64,000 nucleotides of DNA from Sternotherus odoratus (Eukaryota > Chordata > Testudines > Kinosternidae), in contig JAVMKO010000003.1 in NCBI GenBank assembly GCA_032164245.1, positions 96,774,054-96,838,053 on the forward strand. Reading direction: 5' to 3'. Shown here piece after piece: positions 1 to 12,800 of this stretch. Numbering within the stretch: the first letter of the stretch is position 1; every line of letters begins with the position of its first letter. The notes under the pieces were generated by a model, which was not told the origin of the DNA, searched no databases, and worked only from the letters and a program-made list of their open reading frames with translations. A program made the position numbers and the translations under genes.

Positions 1-215
1 AGCTTGGCATCTGCCACAGGGTCTTAGTGGTGTCCACAATGGTCTTTGTATGTGGCAAGGTTATACCAGAAGGTCCAGAGAGTGCTAGGATGTCCACCAG
101 CCTCCTCTACCACCACCTCAGCCTTGATGTCCAGACCCTGGGCAGCCCTACGCAGCAACTGCTGTGGCACTCTGTTGTCCTCTAACGCAGGGGCTATGGC
201 TGACCCCGCCAATGC
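1..215 (-). pseudogene. Fragment of DIRS-like gag-type reading frame
   Basis: Read on the minus strand, this stretch gives ALEDNRVPQQLLRRAAQGLD followed by IKAEVVVEE. After a one-base frame change it continues DILALSGPSGITLPHTKTIV and TKTLWQMPS. The pattern (R.AA..L.I.AEVV.E...DIL...GP....LP....I.....LWQ) resembles the C-terminal part of gag-like proteins of turtle DIRS/gypsy-like retroelements. The reading frame is broken and cut by the window edge. It runs opposite to SYTL3, within an intron. Confidence 0.5.
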
Positions 216-800
216 TTCGTCCGCTGCCGGCCCCCTCCCACTTCCTGCCCCCTGACGGTCCCCCTCAGAACTTCAAATAACTTATTGTTTGTTTGAAAAA
301 AAGTTCAGATTTCAAGTTGGTTGCATCCACTTGAAGCAATGTAAACATTCTAGATCAGTATTCCTTTCTCAATATGGAACCTTCTAGGGTTATGACATTG
401 CAGCGTGTGCTGCTCTCATATAGCCATTCTGATTTACACCTAGGAGCGAACACTACAGTACCTTTACACTCCCTCAAGCTGGGCTATAGCAGTAAACAGC
501 AAGTTAGCCCTAAGGGCCTTATCTGAGGTCACAGAGCAAGTCAGGTGCAGAGCTAGGAATAGAATCAAGGACTCTTGACTTCCAGTGTGTTGCTCTAAAT
601 ACTAGATAATACTTACGTCAGGGCAGAACACTTCTTACAGGGAGAACAAAGTTGCTCCTTGCCCTGAAACTCAGGGTCAGATTGTAGTGATCTCCCATTA
701 GTTATACTGTACAATTAAGAAGGGTCACTCTGTAGCCTTTGACTGTTAAATATGGTCATGAAAACTGTGTAAAAGGCTCAAATGTCTGTTTGTTTTTCAG
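216..800. other. SYTL3 intron, with an old MIR-like fragment near 500-605
   Basis: No exon is visible. The stretch around 500-605 (GAGGTCACAGAGCAAGTCAG, then a later CTCTTGACTTCCAGTG) looks like the conserved core of an ancient MIR-type SINE in reverse orientation. The rest is unique-looking A/T-rich DNA. Confidence 0.35.
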
Positions 801-865
801 AGACATGAAAGTAAAGACTGGGGAATGGTTCTTTGAGGAACGTGCCAAGAAATTCCCAGCTGAAG
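801..865 (+). CDS. SYTL3: SYTL3 exon, end of Rab27-binding domain (SHD2)
   Basis: The acceptor TTTTTCAG precedes position 801 and the donor GTAAT starts at 866. One base completes the upstream codon, then 21 codons follow (GAC ATG AAA ...), with one base carried to the next exon. The peptide contains [13 protein letters not shown]. The (S/T)GxWF motif belongs to the SHD2 helix, whose tryptophan packs on Rab27 in Slp and melanophilin structures. No Met here can be the gene start, because the domain is cut at its N-terminal side. Confidence 0.93.
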
Positions 866-3800
866 GTAATTACTGGAGCAGGCAACAAACTGCTTTGTGG
901 TGTATAGTCCTCATCTAAGTAATATACAATACAAAATCTTGACACACTACTTTGTTTCATTTTTAGCCCATTTAGTAGGAGATAGGTCTGAAATAAAGAC
1001 TAGATCTTGTGGTGTGTCTCTCTATAGTGGGTGTAAAACAGCAGAATGCCTGCCTTTTTGTCTCAAGCATAAACCAGAAGGAGGTCTTCAAAGTACTTTG
1101 GCTGGGTAATATGAAAATATGATAACCATATCAATTTGAACAATGTGAGTGAAATTGTGAGCACCAAATAAGTGTGCATCTTAAGATGAATAAGAAATAC
1201 AGTGGTCTGTGAAATAAATATAGATGCACTAGGTTATGTGGACTGCAAGGAGATGTCTTGCAGCCTTTTAAGTTAATGGCAAAGTTCTCATTGATTTCAG
1301 TGACGCGGGTTCAAAGCTTACAAAGAGGACAGGATGGAATAGACAATAAAAAGGGGAAATTTACAAACCTACCATGAAACAGTGTTCAGCAGTACATACT
1401 AATCTATGGGACCCTAAACCACAACCCATTTGGATCACAGTTATGCCATACTCCTTGTGTAGGGCCCTCTCATGCCATTGGGGACACAAAGTAGCCAACA
1501 GGTGTGTGGAAGTGGCAGATCCATCCCCATCCACAGCATTGGAACCCAAAGCAGGTCAGGTGAATGAGGAACATGCTGCATCACTCAAAGGGCTGCTACA
1601 GTGTGCGCTCTACCCCTGCATTCTGGGGAAAGGATTGTGTTTTATAAGATATAGTCCTTCCCCTAACTGAGACCTGTGTCTAAATGACACACCCTGGACC
1701 AGAGTATCCCCATTTTGTGACTTTAGATGTAAAAAGATGAAGCCAATAGGCACCGGTCCTTAAAATACCACCTCAGGGAGCTCTATTTATCTGGGAAAAC
1801 ATTAGCAATATAAAAGGATGTTGAAAGGATGTTATACATTAAATAAGCAAACAGGAAAAAGGATGTTATACATTAAATAAGCAAACAGTCTTTGAAACAG
1901 GCATTCACTGAAAGCTGGCATCAACACAGAGTGAGAAGGTGAGTAATGATACACTTCCTTGCTAAAAATCAGATAGCAGTTATTTATAGACTTCTCTGAA
2001 TCCCCTTCTAGGTAGAACACGCTTCCCAATTTAATTACGTTGGTTCATTCACCTTACGGACAGTTGAGTTCCAAAAGTTGTTATATGAGCTCATCACACT
2101 CTTTTTCTCTCTCTCTTCAGAGGTGGTTGGTGAGAGTAAAGATGAAAATCCAAACAACCTCTCCCAAATACAGAAAAGTGATCTTCTGTTGTTCTTCGAG
2201 TGCTTGTTCATGTCCATTCCAATCAGGTGCATGCTCGTGCACATTGGCCAGAAGATTTTTCCCCCCCAGCAGCATCCATCAGTTCGGCCTGGGTGCCCCC
2301 TGGAGTCACACCCTCCTGGCAGCTAATATAGAGCCCTGCCAACCCACCACCCCTTCAGTTCCTTCTTACCACCAGTGTCAGTGGCTGGAACTTCCCTTAG
2401 TTCTTGCTCAGCAAGTTCATTCTTTATCTAGTTGTATATAGTGTGGCAAAGTGGCCTCTCGGACCCCCCCTGACTCCGGTCCTTTGGGCTCTGGTGAGGC
2501 AGGTGCCGTACCAGCAACCCCCCTAGAAAGCCCCAAAGGCAGGCTTTCCCTTCCCCTAAGCACTTCTTTTTGGCTGAGTTTTGCTTTTCTCTGGTTTAGG
2601 AAAACTCTCTCCCTTCTGGGAGAGACTCCCTGTCCTGCTTCCCCTAGCCTGCAGGCAGCCTCACTCCCTCTATCTCTTTCCCCCTTTCTAGCTGGGGAGG
2701 AGGGTTTAAAAAGGTCTCTGACAGCTTTTTAATTGGGCTCAGCTGCTCCTGCTTTGGCCAGAGGCAGCCTTACTCAGCTGAACCCAATTGACCTGCAGTT
2801 ACCTTTCTCTCCACAAACCCCTCTGGCAGTAGCCTGCCCTGGGTTTACCACAATAGTTAGTTTGTTAGTATTAGAATTATTAGTGTCTTAGTATAGAGTT
2901 TGTTGCCTTCTGCCCACTCCGCTTCCCGGAGCCGTGGTATGCCACATTCCCCGGGTTTCAAAAACTGTGTGACCTGTACCAGGCGCATGCCGAAGAGTGA
3001 CCCACACTCGTCATGCCTACGGTGCCCGGAGGAGACCCATCAGAAAGATCGCTGTAAGATTTGCCATGAGTTCCGTCTGAGAACTCTTAAGAAAAGGGAA
3101 CAGCAGCTCAAGGTGAGCCTCATGGAGGCAGTTCTACGCCCCCATTCCAACCCGGGCTCGGGAGACCCAACCCCTACCGCGTCGTCCTCAACATGGAGCA
3201 CCCCGGTCCCGTCGGTGAGCTCGGTGCTGAGAAAGGACTCTTCCCAAGACACTCAACACCAATACAGCTCCTCACGGGGCCCGTTGGGTAGCAGGCACCA
3301 TTCCCACTTGCAGGTGCCTCAAAAGAAGAAGAAGCCAGATGACCATTCTACTCTGCCAAGTCATGAGACGTGCGACCCCAGGTGGGCCACTCCTCAGGAT
3401 CCCCTGCTGGGGCCGTGTCGACTCCTGCTCAAGTGCTGCAGTCCAGTCCAGCCCCGCCTTGATCACAAGTGCCTGCACAGCAGCTGCAGTTCCCGTCGAT
3501 GCTGGAAGCATATCAAGAAATCTGCAGAGTGACTATGTGGTCTTCCATACACACTTTCGCGGCACATTTTGCAATCATCCGGCAGGTCAGACACGATGCT
3601 GCCTTCGGAAGAGCAGTACTCCAATCAGTGGACAGCTCTGATCCCAACTCCTGTATTTGGCTTGGGAGTCGTCTGTTTGGAATGGACTTGAACAAGCACC
3701 TGAAGAAGAAAATAAAGTTACTCACTTCTTGCAACTGTTATTCTTCGAGATGTGTGGTTCATGTCCATTCCAATACCCACCCTTCTACTCCTCTGTTGGA

Positions 3801-6800
3801 GTCGCTGGCAAGAAGGATCTGAAGGGGTGGCGGGTCAACAGGACTCTGTTTTAGATGCCTCGAGGGTGCAACTCTAGGTAGTGCCCAGGCTGACCCGATG
3901 GATGCTGCTTGGGGAAAAATCATCTGGCCAACGTGCACATGTGTGTGTGCACACACCTGATCGGAATGGACATGAACAACACATCTCGAAGAACAACAGT
4001 TACAAGAATCAGAGAGGTAGCCGTGTTCGTCTGGAATAGCAGAGATAACAAACTCTTTAAGACTCTTTAAGGTGCCACAGGACTCAGTTACAAGAAGTGA
4101 GTCATCGTTTTTTCTCAGACATTGGGCCTTGTCTACAGGGTGCTGAGTTCTCTCAGGTCCCAGTGAAGTAAACCACAGTTGATGACATTCATCACCTTTC
4201 AGGATCAGGTCTCTGGATAACTGAAACACTGCATTGTGCTTAGTTATGCATCCTCCAAGTATGTAGGGACAGAGCCCTCTTTTGGTTTCCCAGAGTAATG
4301 CAAGATTAGATGTTCACTATATAACAAGGTTAATTTACTAGCATATACTATGGCTAACATTTTTATTCTTTCCATGTTACAGGCTTTAAAAAAAATGCCA
4401 CTTCTCCTGTTAATATTTTAGCAATTTAAACAACCAATCTTCATAAAAGCAATTAGCTGCTTTTACTAAATAGTAAATTACAGTAGAGCCCCTGAGTTAC
4501 AAACACCTCGGGAATGTTTGTAACTCTGAAATGTTCATAATTCTGAACAAAACGTTCTGGTTCTTCTTTCAAAAGTTTATAAATGAACATTGACTTAATA
4601 CAGCTCTGAAACTTTACTATGTAGGAGAAAAATGCTGCTTTTAACCATCTTAATGTAAATGAAACATGCACAGAAATGCTTTCCTTACCTTGTCAAATCT
4701 TTTTTTAAAACTTTCCCTTTATTTTTTGAGTAGTTTGTTTGACGCAGTACTGTACTGTATTTGCATTTTTGTCTGTGTTGCTGCCTGATTGTGTACTTCT
4801 GTTCCATGATGGGTCTGGTTGACTGGTCAGTTTGTAACTCAGGTGTTCTTAATTCTGAGGTTCTTCTGTAATGGGCTAAAGCAGCATTTAAACCTGCAAT
4901 AAGCCAAGATACTAGACATTACTCACTGATAATTGTCCTTGTGATCAACTGAGGATCAAATTCAGGCCACTTGGTAAACTTCATAACATTAAGAAAACAT
5001 TATTCTTACCACCAAACCCAACTGTTAAAAGGTGTTACCTCCTCTATTGTTATAGTTAATGATGTCTTCTGTAACAGACCACAATACTCCCGTTGTGCTT
5101 AGAGCAATATTACTAGTGACGTGCTGACGTTGCTAACAGTAATTTAGCAATGAGCCAGTTACTTGCTATTTTCCATTTATTAAATGAATTTGGTTTACAA
5201 CTTATGTCTGTTTGTGATTTTTATGACTCTAATTGTTCGTGATTGATAGAGCACTTATAATTGTTTTTCTTAATGCCTTGTGATTGGTCATCTAAGTCAT
5301 GTGGCATTGTTTCTGCTCCCTGATTGGATGACCCAAGCTTTATACACTGTCTCTTTTTTGTTTGTGAGTCATTGGTGCATATTCATACTTGTTCCAATGT
5401 ATTGTGTGAAAAATGAAAAAACCTTTTCAAAATCACATTGAAAGTGCTTTCTTGGATATTACTTTTCTGCATGTTCGTTTGCACTACTTTTCACAATGCT
5501 TATGTTTTATAGTCATATTTACTTCTGTGCAGTGGGTCAGCACAAGGCATATGCACTACTCAAGTCCCATTTATGTCCACTTAGCACCCTAGAGACGAAG
5601 GATCATATACTAGTGGTTAGCCTTGGACTTGGAGACCCTGGTTCAATTCCCTGCTCTGCCATAGACTTCCTGCGTGACCTTTGGCAAGTCACTTAGGTCT
5701 GTGCCTCAGGCCAGATCTACACAGCAGATCTATGTCAGTATAACTACATTGCTCAGGGGTAACATAACTACTGTTTCTTGTGAGGTGGATTAATTACACT
5801 GATGGGAGAGCTCTTCACTTAAGCATTGATCCTGCATTTTAAGTGTAGAACTGCCCTCAGTTCTCCATCTGTAAAATGGGGATAATAGTACTTCCATACC
5901 ATGCAAGAGTGCGAGGATAAATACATTAAAATGTTGTGAAGTACTTGGATACTATGGTGATGTGGACCATATAAATGAGATAGAAAGGTGCAGTATCTGG
6001 GAATCAGATAAGATTACTTGTCTGTATTTATGAGAAGTTTTTCAGTTAAGCTGGAAGTGCATATTAAGTGGGGTCCTGCAGGAATCAGTCCAGGGTCTAG
6101 ATCTGTTCAATATCTTCATAAATGATTTAGATAATGGGTGTAGAGCATACACTTATAAAATTTGCAGATGATACCATGCTGGGATGGGTTGTGAATGCTT
6201 TGCAGGGTAGGATAAACATTCAAAATGATCTGGAGAAATGTCCTGGAGCAAATAGGCTCTGCTCTGCTAGCTCTGCTTCCAATCCTCGCGAGGGTCCTCT
6301 GAATCTGGACTGCCAGAATCATTACAGCAGCTCTAAGTTTAATAAGACTCTTTCTTACCTTAATTTAAATGCAAACAATATTATAAGAAATTCAATAAGG
6401 ACAAATGCACTTAGAAAAGAACAATTTCACATGTACAAAATGGGAAATAACTGCCAAGGAGTACCGTGGAAAGAGATCTGAGAGTTGTAGTGGATTGCAA
6501 GCTAAATATGAGTCAACAGTGTCACTGTTGCAAAAAAAGCAAACATAATTCTGGGATGTATTAGCAGGAGTGTTGTAAGCAAGACATGAGAATAGTTATA
6601 ACATCCTATTCTGTGCTGATAAGGCCTCAGCTGGAGTATTGTGTCCAGTTCTGGGTGCCACATTTCAGCAAAGATCCAGACAAATTGGGGAAAGTTCAGA
6701 GGAGAGAAACAAAAATGACTAAAGGTCTGGAAAACATGACCTGTGAAGAAGGATTGAAAAAATTAGGTTTGTTTTGTCTGGAGAACAGACGACTGAGCAG

Positions 6801-9800
6801 GGACACGATAACAGTTTTCAAGTACATAAAAGGTTGTTGCAAGGAGGAAGGAGAAAAATTGTTCTCGTTATCCTCTGAGGATATGACAAAAAGCAATGGG
6901 TTTGAATTGCAGCAAGGGAGGTTTAGGTTTGACATTAGGAAAAACTTCATGTCTGGGTAATTAAGCACTGGAACAAATTGCCTACAGAGGTTGTGGAATC
7001 TTTGGAGGTTTTTGAGACTAAGACAATCACCTGTCAGAAATGATCTCGTTATTACACAATCCTTCCTTGAGTGCCGGGGGTTGGACTAGATGACCTCTTG
7101 AGGTCCCTTGCAGTCCTACATTTCTATGGTTAACATCTTTAGTCTTGCCAGACTACCCCTGAAGAGAGGGTGAGGTAAACTGATAAAACAGTTTGGGGCT
7201 TAGGTGGGATTTAAGTGGTACTTAGGGCTTGTGGTGGCCTGTTGCACAGGGTTTAATTTCACCTATAGTGATTTACATCCTCACAAGCTTTTATATATTT
7301 AGTCCGGTGCCTGAAAGCACTTTGATTCTGAAAAGTGTTATCTAAGTGCTAATTACTATTATTGCTACAAAATGACCTTGGTATTATTTTCTTGCTTCAT
7401 AGGCAGACACGAAACAGCTGGTGCAAAGCTCTTGAAATCTTATCAAAAACTGAGGTAAGACTTGTAGAAGGACAAATTGTCCTAGGACACTGAAACTACA
7501 ATACAATGAACATACTTAATTATACAAAACAGCTTGCTGCTTAAGTTTTCTGATTACCAAGATGGCAAATCTCAAGATTTAAAAAAGGTTGGAATGCAGT
7601 TAGTAGTACTATAGAAAGATTGTCACTCTTTTTTGGCTTTATGTAGTCCATAGAAAGAGGTTGGAGTACAGTAGGAAAAAGTCCTACTTTTAGCTGGATA
7701 GTTTCCTTGCTTTAATTTATTGGAAATTCAGGGAAGTGTACAATATTTTGATCCAGTGCTTTTCACATTTACAGGCTCTGTTTAAATTATATGGGTTGAA
7801 AATCATTGCAGGAAAAACAGTAGTGGTACAAATATGCAGTTAACTGACCAGAGATTTTGCCTACTGTTATTTTTTAAGTAAATATAAGACAGGAAGGTCC
7901 CTGTTTGTCAAGGTACACCTAAGTGTATGCAGTGTATAGTCTGTTAAAAGAATTTTGTTCCTTTAAAAATGAGTAAATAAGAATAGATACAGATCATAGG
8001 CCACACTGAGGCTTTTGGTGGGGCATAGGTGCCTCAGTAGGGAACCTGTAGTAGAAGGTCAGATGCAATAGTGAGGATGACCATATAAGTACCTAGACAG
8101 AACAGAGTAGAAGCACAGGGGAAGTGCATTGTCTGCATTGGGGGGTTTAATTGTGTTAGGGGTACAGGATCAGGGGGTGGATCATTGCTCCTGCTCCGGC
8201 CGCTTTATGCTGCATGAAGGGGCTGAGGTGGACTAAAAGTGCTCCAAAAGCCCCAATTCCAGCCATGGTGAATCCCTCCAGTGCAGGAATAGTGGAAGAG
8301 GGCCATCAGGCTGATTTCTGAGCATCCTCTCACAAACTGTGGCATAGTGGCAGGAAGATGCATGCACCCTGGAGTCAGCAGGGGTGTGTTGGGGGGAAGG
8401 GGAGGCACAGTATGCACTGGTGACCATAGGGCAACCCAAGGAGGCTGCAGTGACTTAAATAGGCCCTCAGGTCTGTCTAAAAATTATACTGGCTGGGAGC
8501 AGCTGAGGATTAGGAGGGTGCAAAGCCACATTAGCCCCCACTCCTGTGGCTGCAAGCCTGAGCCTGGAAGAAGAATAGCACAGACTCACCCAAGATCTTT
8601 AGGTTGCAGGAGAGAGGTGACTCCTCTAACGAAGGAGAAGAAACAAAAAAGAAGTTGGGAAAGCTGCAGATATTAGAGCTTTGTGAACAAATGTGTTAAT
8701 TTTTTCTTTTCTCCTAACTTTCTAGTAAAATTTCTGTGGTTCCTCCTACTCCTCCTCCTTTCACTGAAACCTCCCGGGGAAACACCACAATGGTAATGTA
8801 TCTATGTGCAGAGCTCGAAGAACTCTTTCAGTGGAAACGGCTGGCGCAGAAGGGTAGCAAATAACAACAACTCCTAATATTGTTTAGGAATTTGTTGCAA
8901 TATAAATGATGCTTTTGTTTCCTTTGTCTCGTTCCTTTTTCTGAGGAGTTGGTCTCTTAGGGACATATTAGATTAGTCCTCGACTTTTTAGTGCATATTA
9001 TGTAGTGATTTGTAATGAAAACTTTGCATGTGTTCTTCGTATAAATGAGCGAAGAGCAGAATGATTTTGATGGTTGCAATTTCATCACAGTTTCCAGCAG
9101 GTGGATTATTAGGCCCGGATCCAAAATCGATTGAAATCAATTGGAAGACAACCATTGACTTCATCGGGCTCTGGATTAGGCCCTGGTGCTCTACTTCAGC
9201 AGCTTTTCCCTGCTCAGGAAAGCACTTAAACACGTGTTGAATTTTATACACCTGCTTAAATCCCATTCATTTTGATGAAAATTTTTCACTAGCTCTGCTT
9301 CCAATCCTCGCGAGGGTCCTCTGAATCTGCACTGCCAGAATCATTACAGCAGCTCTAAGTTTAATAAGACTCTTTCTTACCTTAATTTAAATGCAAACAA
9401 TATTATAAAAAATTAATCAGCTGTGTTGTTTGCTTATATTTATGAAAGCAATATGGAAATTGCCTGCAGAGTTTTCTGCTGGTAGATGCAAAAGAACTCA
9501 GCTGAAAGAGCCACCCCTTTCCCCAGCCAGATACTTTGGTGCTAATATTTACATGTAGTGCAAAAATATGTGCTTATAAATGCTACAGAAATGATAGCCC
9601 TGTGGAATCTTACACACATGCTGTTTTTGCAGTTTCCAAAGGCATGTGACATGCAGGGGCGGCTCTAAGGTTTTTGCCGCCCCAAGGGCGGGGGTCCCGC
9701 AGCCTCATCGTCCCCGCCACCAAAATGCTGCCGAATCCGCAGCAGCCGCAGACCTCCCACTGAAATGCCGCCTAAGATAGTCTGACTGCTGCCCTGATGG

Positions 9801-12800
9801 TGAACATCAGGCTGCCCCCCGCGGCTTGCGGCCTCAGGTACACGCTTGGAGCGCTGGTGCCTGAAGCCGGCCCTGGTGACATGGGAAGCTTTGAAAACAC
9901 AGTTCTTTATTTTATCTCTTAATTTTTTTTCCTCTCAATTGCAGGAAATCAGCCAATCTAAAAGTTTTAATAAGTCTGTGGAAAACTTATTTCTGTCGCT
10001 TGCCACAAATATGAAAAGTAAGTCTTCTTCTATGCTTTGCCATTTAAATTTTGAGCCACAAGTGGTTACAAGTGAAGGGTCTGTTAGTGACTGCTGATAG
10101 GACCAACAGATCCTCCTCCAGTTACAATGGCATGTCTAATTTTCCATCAGAATTCCCTCAATTTTTTTAACAAGCTGAGCAACTGATGATCCCAGCTGAG
10201 CACTCTCTCTTTTCTTGCTAAGTAGCAAAAAGACCATCTCTGGGTTTTTTTAAAAAACAAATGTAATAGTTCAGATGTGTGGAGATAAAGCCTGAAAATA
10301 CTGCAGCAAACTCAACTATTGTGGCCTGGAATATGCCAGCTTTCTATTGTGGTAGCCGCTGTATTATCCATCTTCTCCTTCCCCAGTGAACTGGTCACAG
10401 ATTGCCCTTCTTTGATCACTCTCAGAAGGAGGGATTTAGTATTGTCTTTCTCTGTCCTGTCAGGTTTTTTTAAAAAAACCTCTCTCTTCTCTTTCTCCCT
10501 CATTCTAGCTTCCTGTCAGTGTATGTGTTTTTTAAAAGTCATCTTCTCCCATCAATTCATCTTTAATCCTGATATTCTTTGTCCTCCTCATTTTCCTCTT
10601 TCACTTATTGCTATTCTCTGTTCTTCAGTAACTTTAGAGAGCAAGTTTTAGGCTTTGGATATGTATATGGAACAACCTGCACCTCCTGGAGGGCAGAATT
10701 TGGCCATGTGTATATCAAAAGGGAGCAGTGACCAGGAGGGAACAAGCTTTGACCCTTATGAAGACCAGAGATCCCACTATTTGAATCTATTTTTACTAAT
10801 CCGCTGCCTGCTGCAGAGGCTGGGGGAAGTTGTAAATTTTGTCCCTCATGGCTGGAGTAGTATTCCTATCCCAAGGATTATAAAATGAGACTGGACCTGA
10901 GTAACTTGGTACTAGTCTCTTGCCTCCTCTGTCGTCTTTCCTCTTAATCACTCCTTTCTAATGAGGAGTCCTCATTGTCTTTGCTGGTTCAGACTAACAA
11001 GGCCACCACTCTGAATCTTTTCTAATGAGACTCCTCCCTAGCCAATTCTCTCTCCTTGTTCCCACCAAATGTAATCCAGTTTGTCCATGTGACCCAAGAA
11101 CACTTAGAAGCATAACAGCCTGTGTGTGTATATATATATATATTGAACCTGGAATATACAACACCAAAAGCACAAAGTGCTACCATTTGAACTAGGGCAA
11201 GAATCTCTTTAGCTGTAAGAAAGTATGGGAGGCTGTTATTGTCTGTGAAGTCAGCTACCAAAGAAAGGCATGATCACTCACCTTAAGCCAGCATGTCACT
11301 CATATACTGTAGGAGGAAGCTTGACTTTTCCTTGCTGATCAGTGCAGAGTGTGGAGGAAGGGAGGCCAGGGAAGAAAGGGGTGTTTCCTAGAAGGAAGGG
11401 TTGGCTAGCTGGGACTCACTTTAGCTAAGAGCTCTAACTCATCACTGCCCCGTTGGACCAGAAAACCGGCTCTTCTTGACATTGTGCCCCTCAGTAGTTT
11501 CCTTCCAGCCCAATGATAAACATGTGGGCCAAAATTTTGAGTCACGAGTGCCTAAAGTTAGGTTCCTACATCCAGACTTTGGCATCTAAATAAAAGTGGG
11601 CTCATTTGCAGCAGTACCAAGCATACTCAGTTCCTGTATTTCGCAAGAAGTAAAAACGAAGAGCCTGGTTATGCCCTCAGACACTCCCATTTAAGCCAAT
11701 GTGGTGTGTGCATATCTGACAGCACATCTGGAACCAATGGATTTGAGTGTAGGATATACAAAGCCTTTGTTTCCACAGGCTGGATGACTATAAAGTCTTT
11801 CCCTTTTAGGGAGCTAGTTCCAGGTCACTGTCTTTGGGAAAGAGGGAAAGTTGTTATAGCCTTTTAGTTGTTGGATGGCGTATGTGAAATGAGTTGCTGA
11901 TCTTGGTCTAATTCACAGCACAATCCACAACTGGCAAGAATTGGCACCTTATTGATTGTCTCAGCAGAGATGCCAAAGAAAGAATGGATGTGAAAACTGA
12001 ACTAACTCCACTTTAGAAATGATCCCTCCAACAATCCCATTGTTAGAGCAGTGTGGGGAGAAGCCTGGGCTGGTGCTGAATCTATTATAAACCTATTCAG
12101 CCCATTAGGTCTGTCACGCCAGCCTTTAATGAGTGCTGAATTCACTAGATATTTTTTAAAAATCCAGTCACATTTACTGTAGGAGACGACTGGACTGAGC
12201 CTCTTGATGAATGTGTCACCTGGCACATACATAAAGCTCAATAAACGTAGGAGGATCGATTGCTCTTAAAAGCAAAACCTATGTCACAATGGCTTTAAAC
12301 GTCAGATACCCCAGAGTCCCATTGTTCTTTCTTGAGTATCTTCCCAGGCTCTGTGAGTTTACAATTGGAGAAAGATTTATTTCCTCAGTATACATTAAAC
12401 ATGTGATGGCTGTTGCTCTATTTGCACCACTTCTACTGCAATATTAACTCTTCATAAGGCGTTAAGTACGATAGTGTTTACAACACACAGTGTGTCTGTT
12501 GCTGGGACCGTCCATCTTTAATCTTAAGAATCATGAATACGTCCTTCTTTCCCCTGAAACAAAGAGACGCCCTCCTGACTGCACTCCAAGGTGAAAGAAG
12601 CAAAGAAGTGTTGCACTAAAGCCTAAGTGCCCTAGCAGGTTTATTTGGCTAATTGTGTACAGCCCATAAGGATTGATGCATTACCATATTTTGTTGCATT
12701 AGCTATACTGCAATCTGAATTTCTTGGGAAAAGGACCCTTAATGCACCGAGGCCCTGATTTAGCCAGGAATTTAAGCACTTAAGTGTAAGCATGTGAGCA

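Larger units (their letters stand above)
6055..7134 (+). mobile_element. CR1 LINE, 3' fragment with insertion
   Basis: Begins AAGTGGGGTCCTGCAGGAAT, continues with ATGATTTAGATAATGG and AAATTTGCAGATGATACCA, and ends GGTTGGACTAGATGACCTC and a short TTTCTATGG tail, the usual CR1 3' end. The C-terminal part of the ORF2 product is still visible at 6586-6960 ([30 protein letters not shown]). It is broken by a 126-140 bp foreign segment (6257-6385). Confidence 0.9.
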
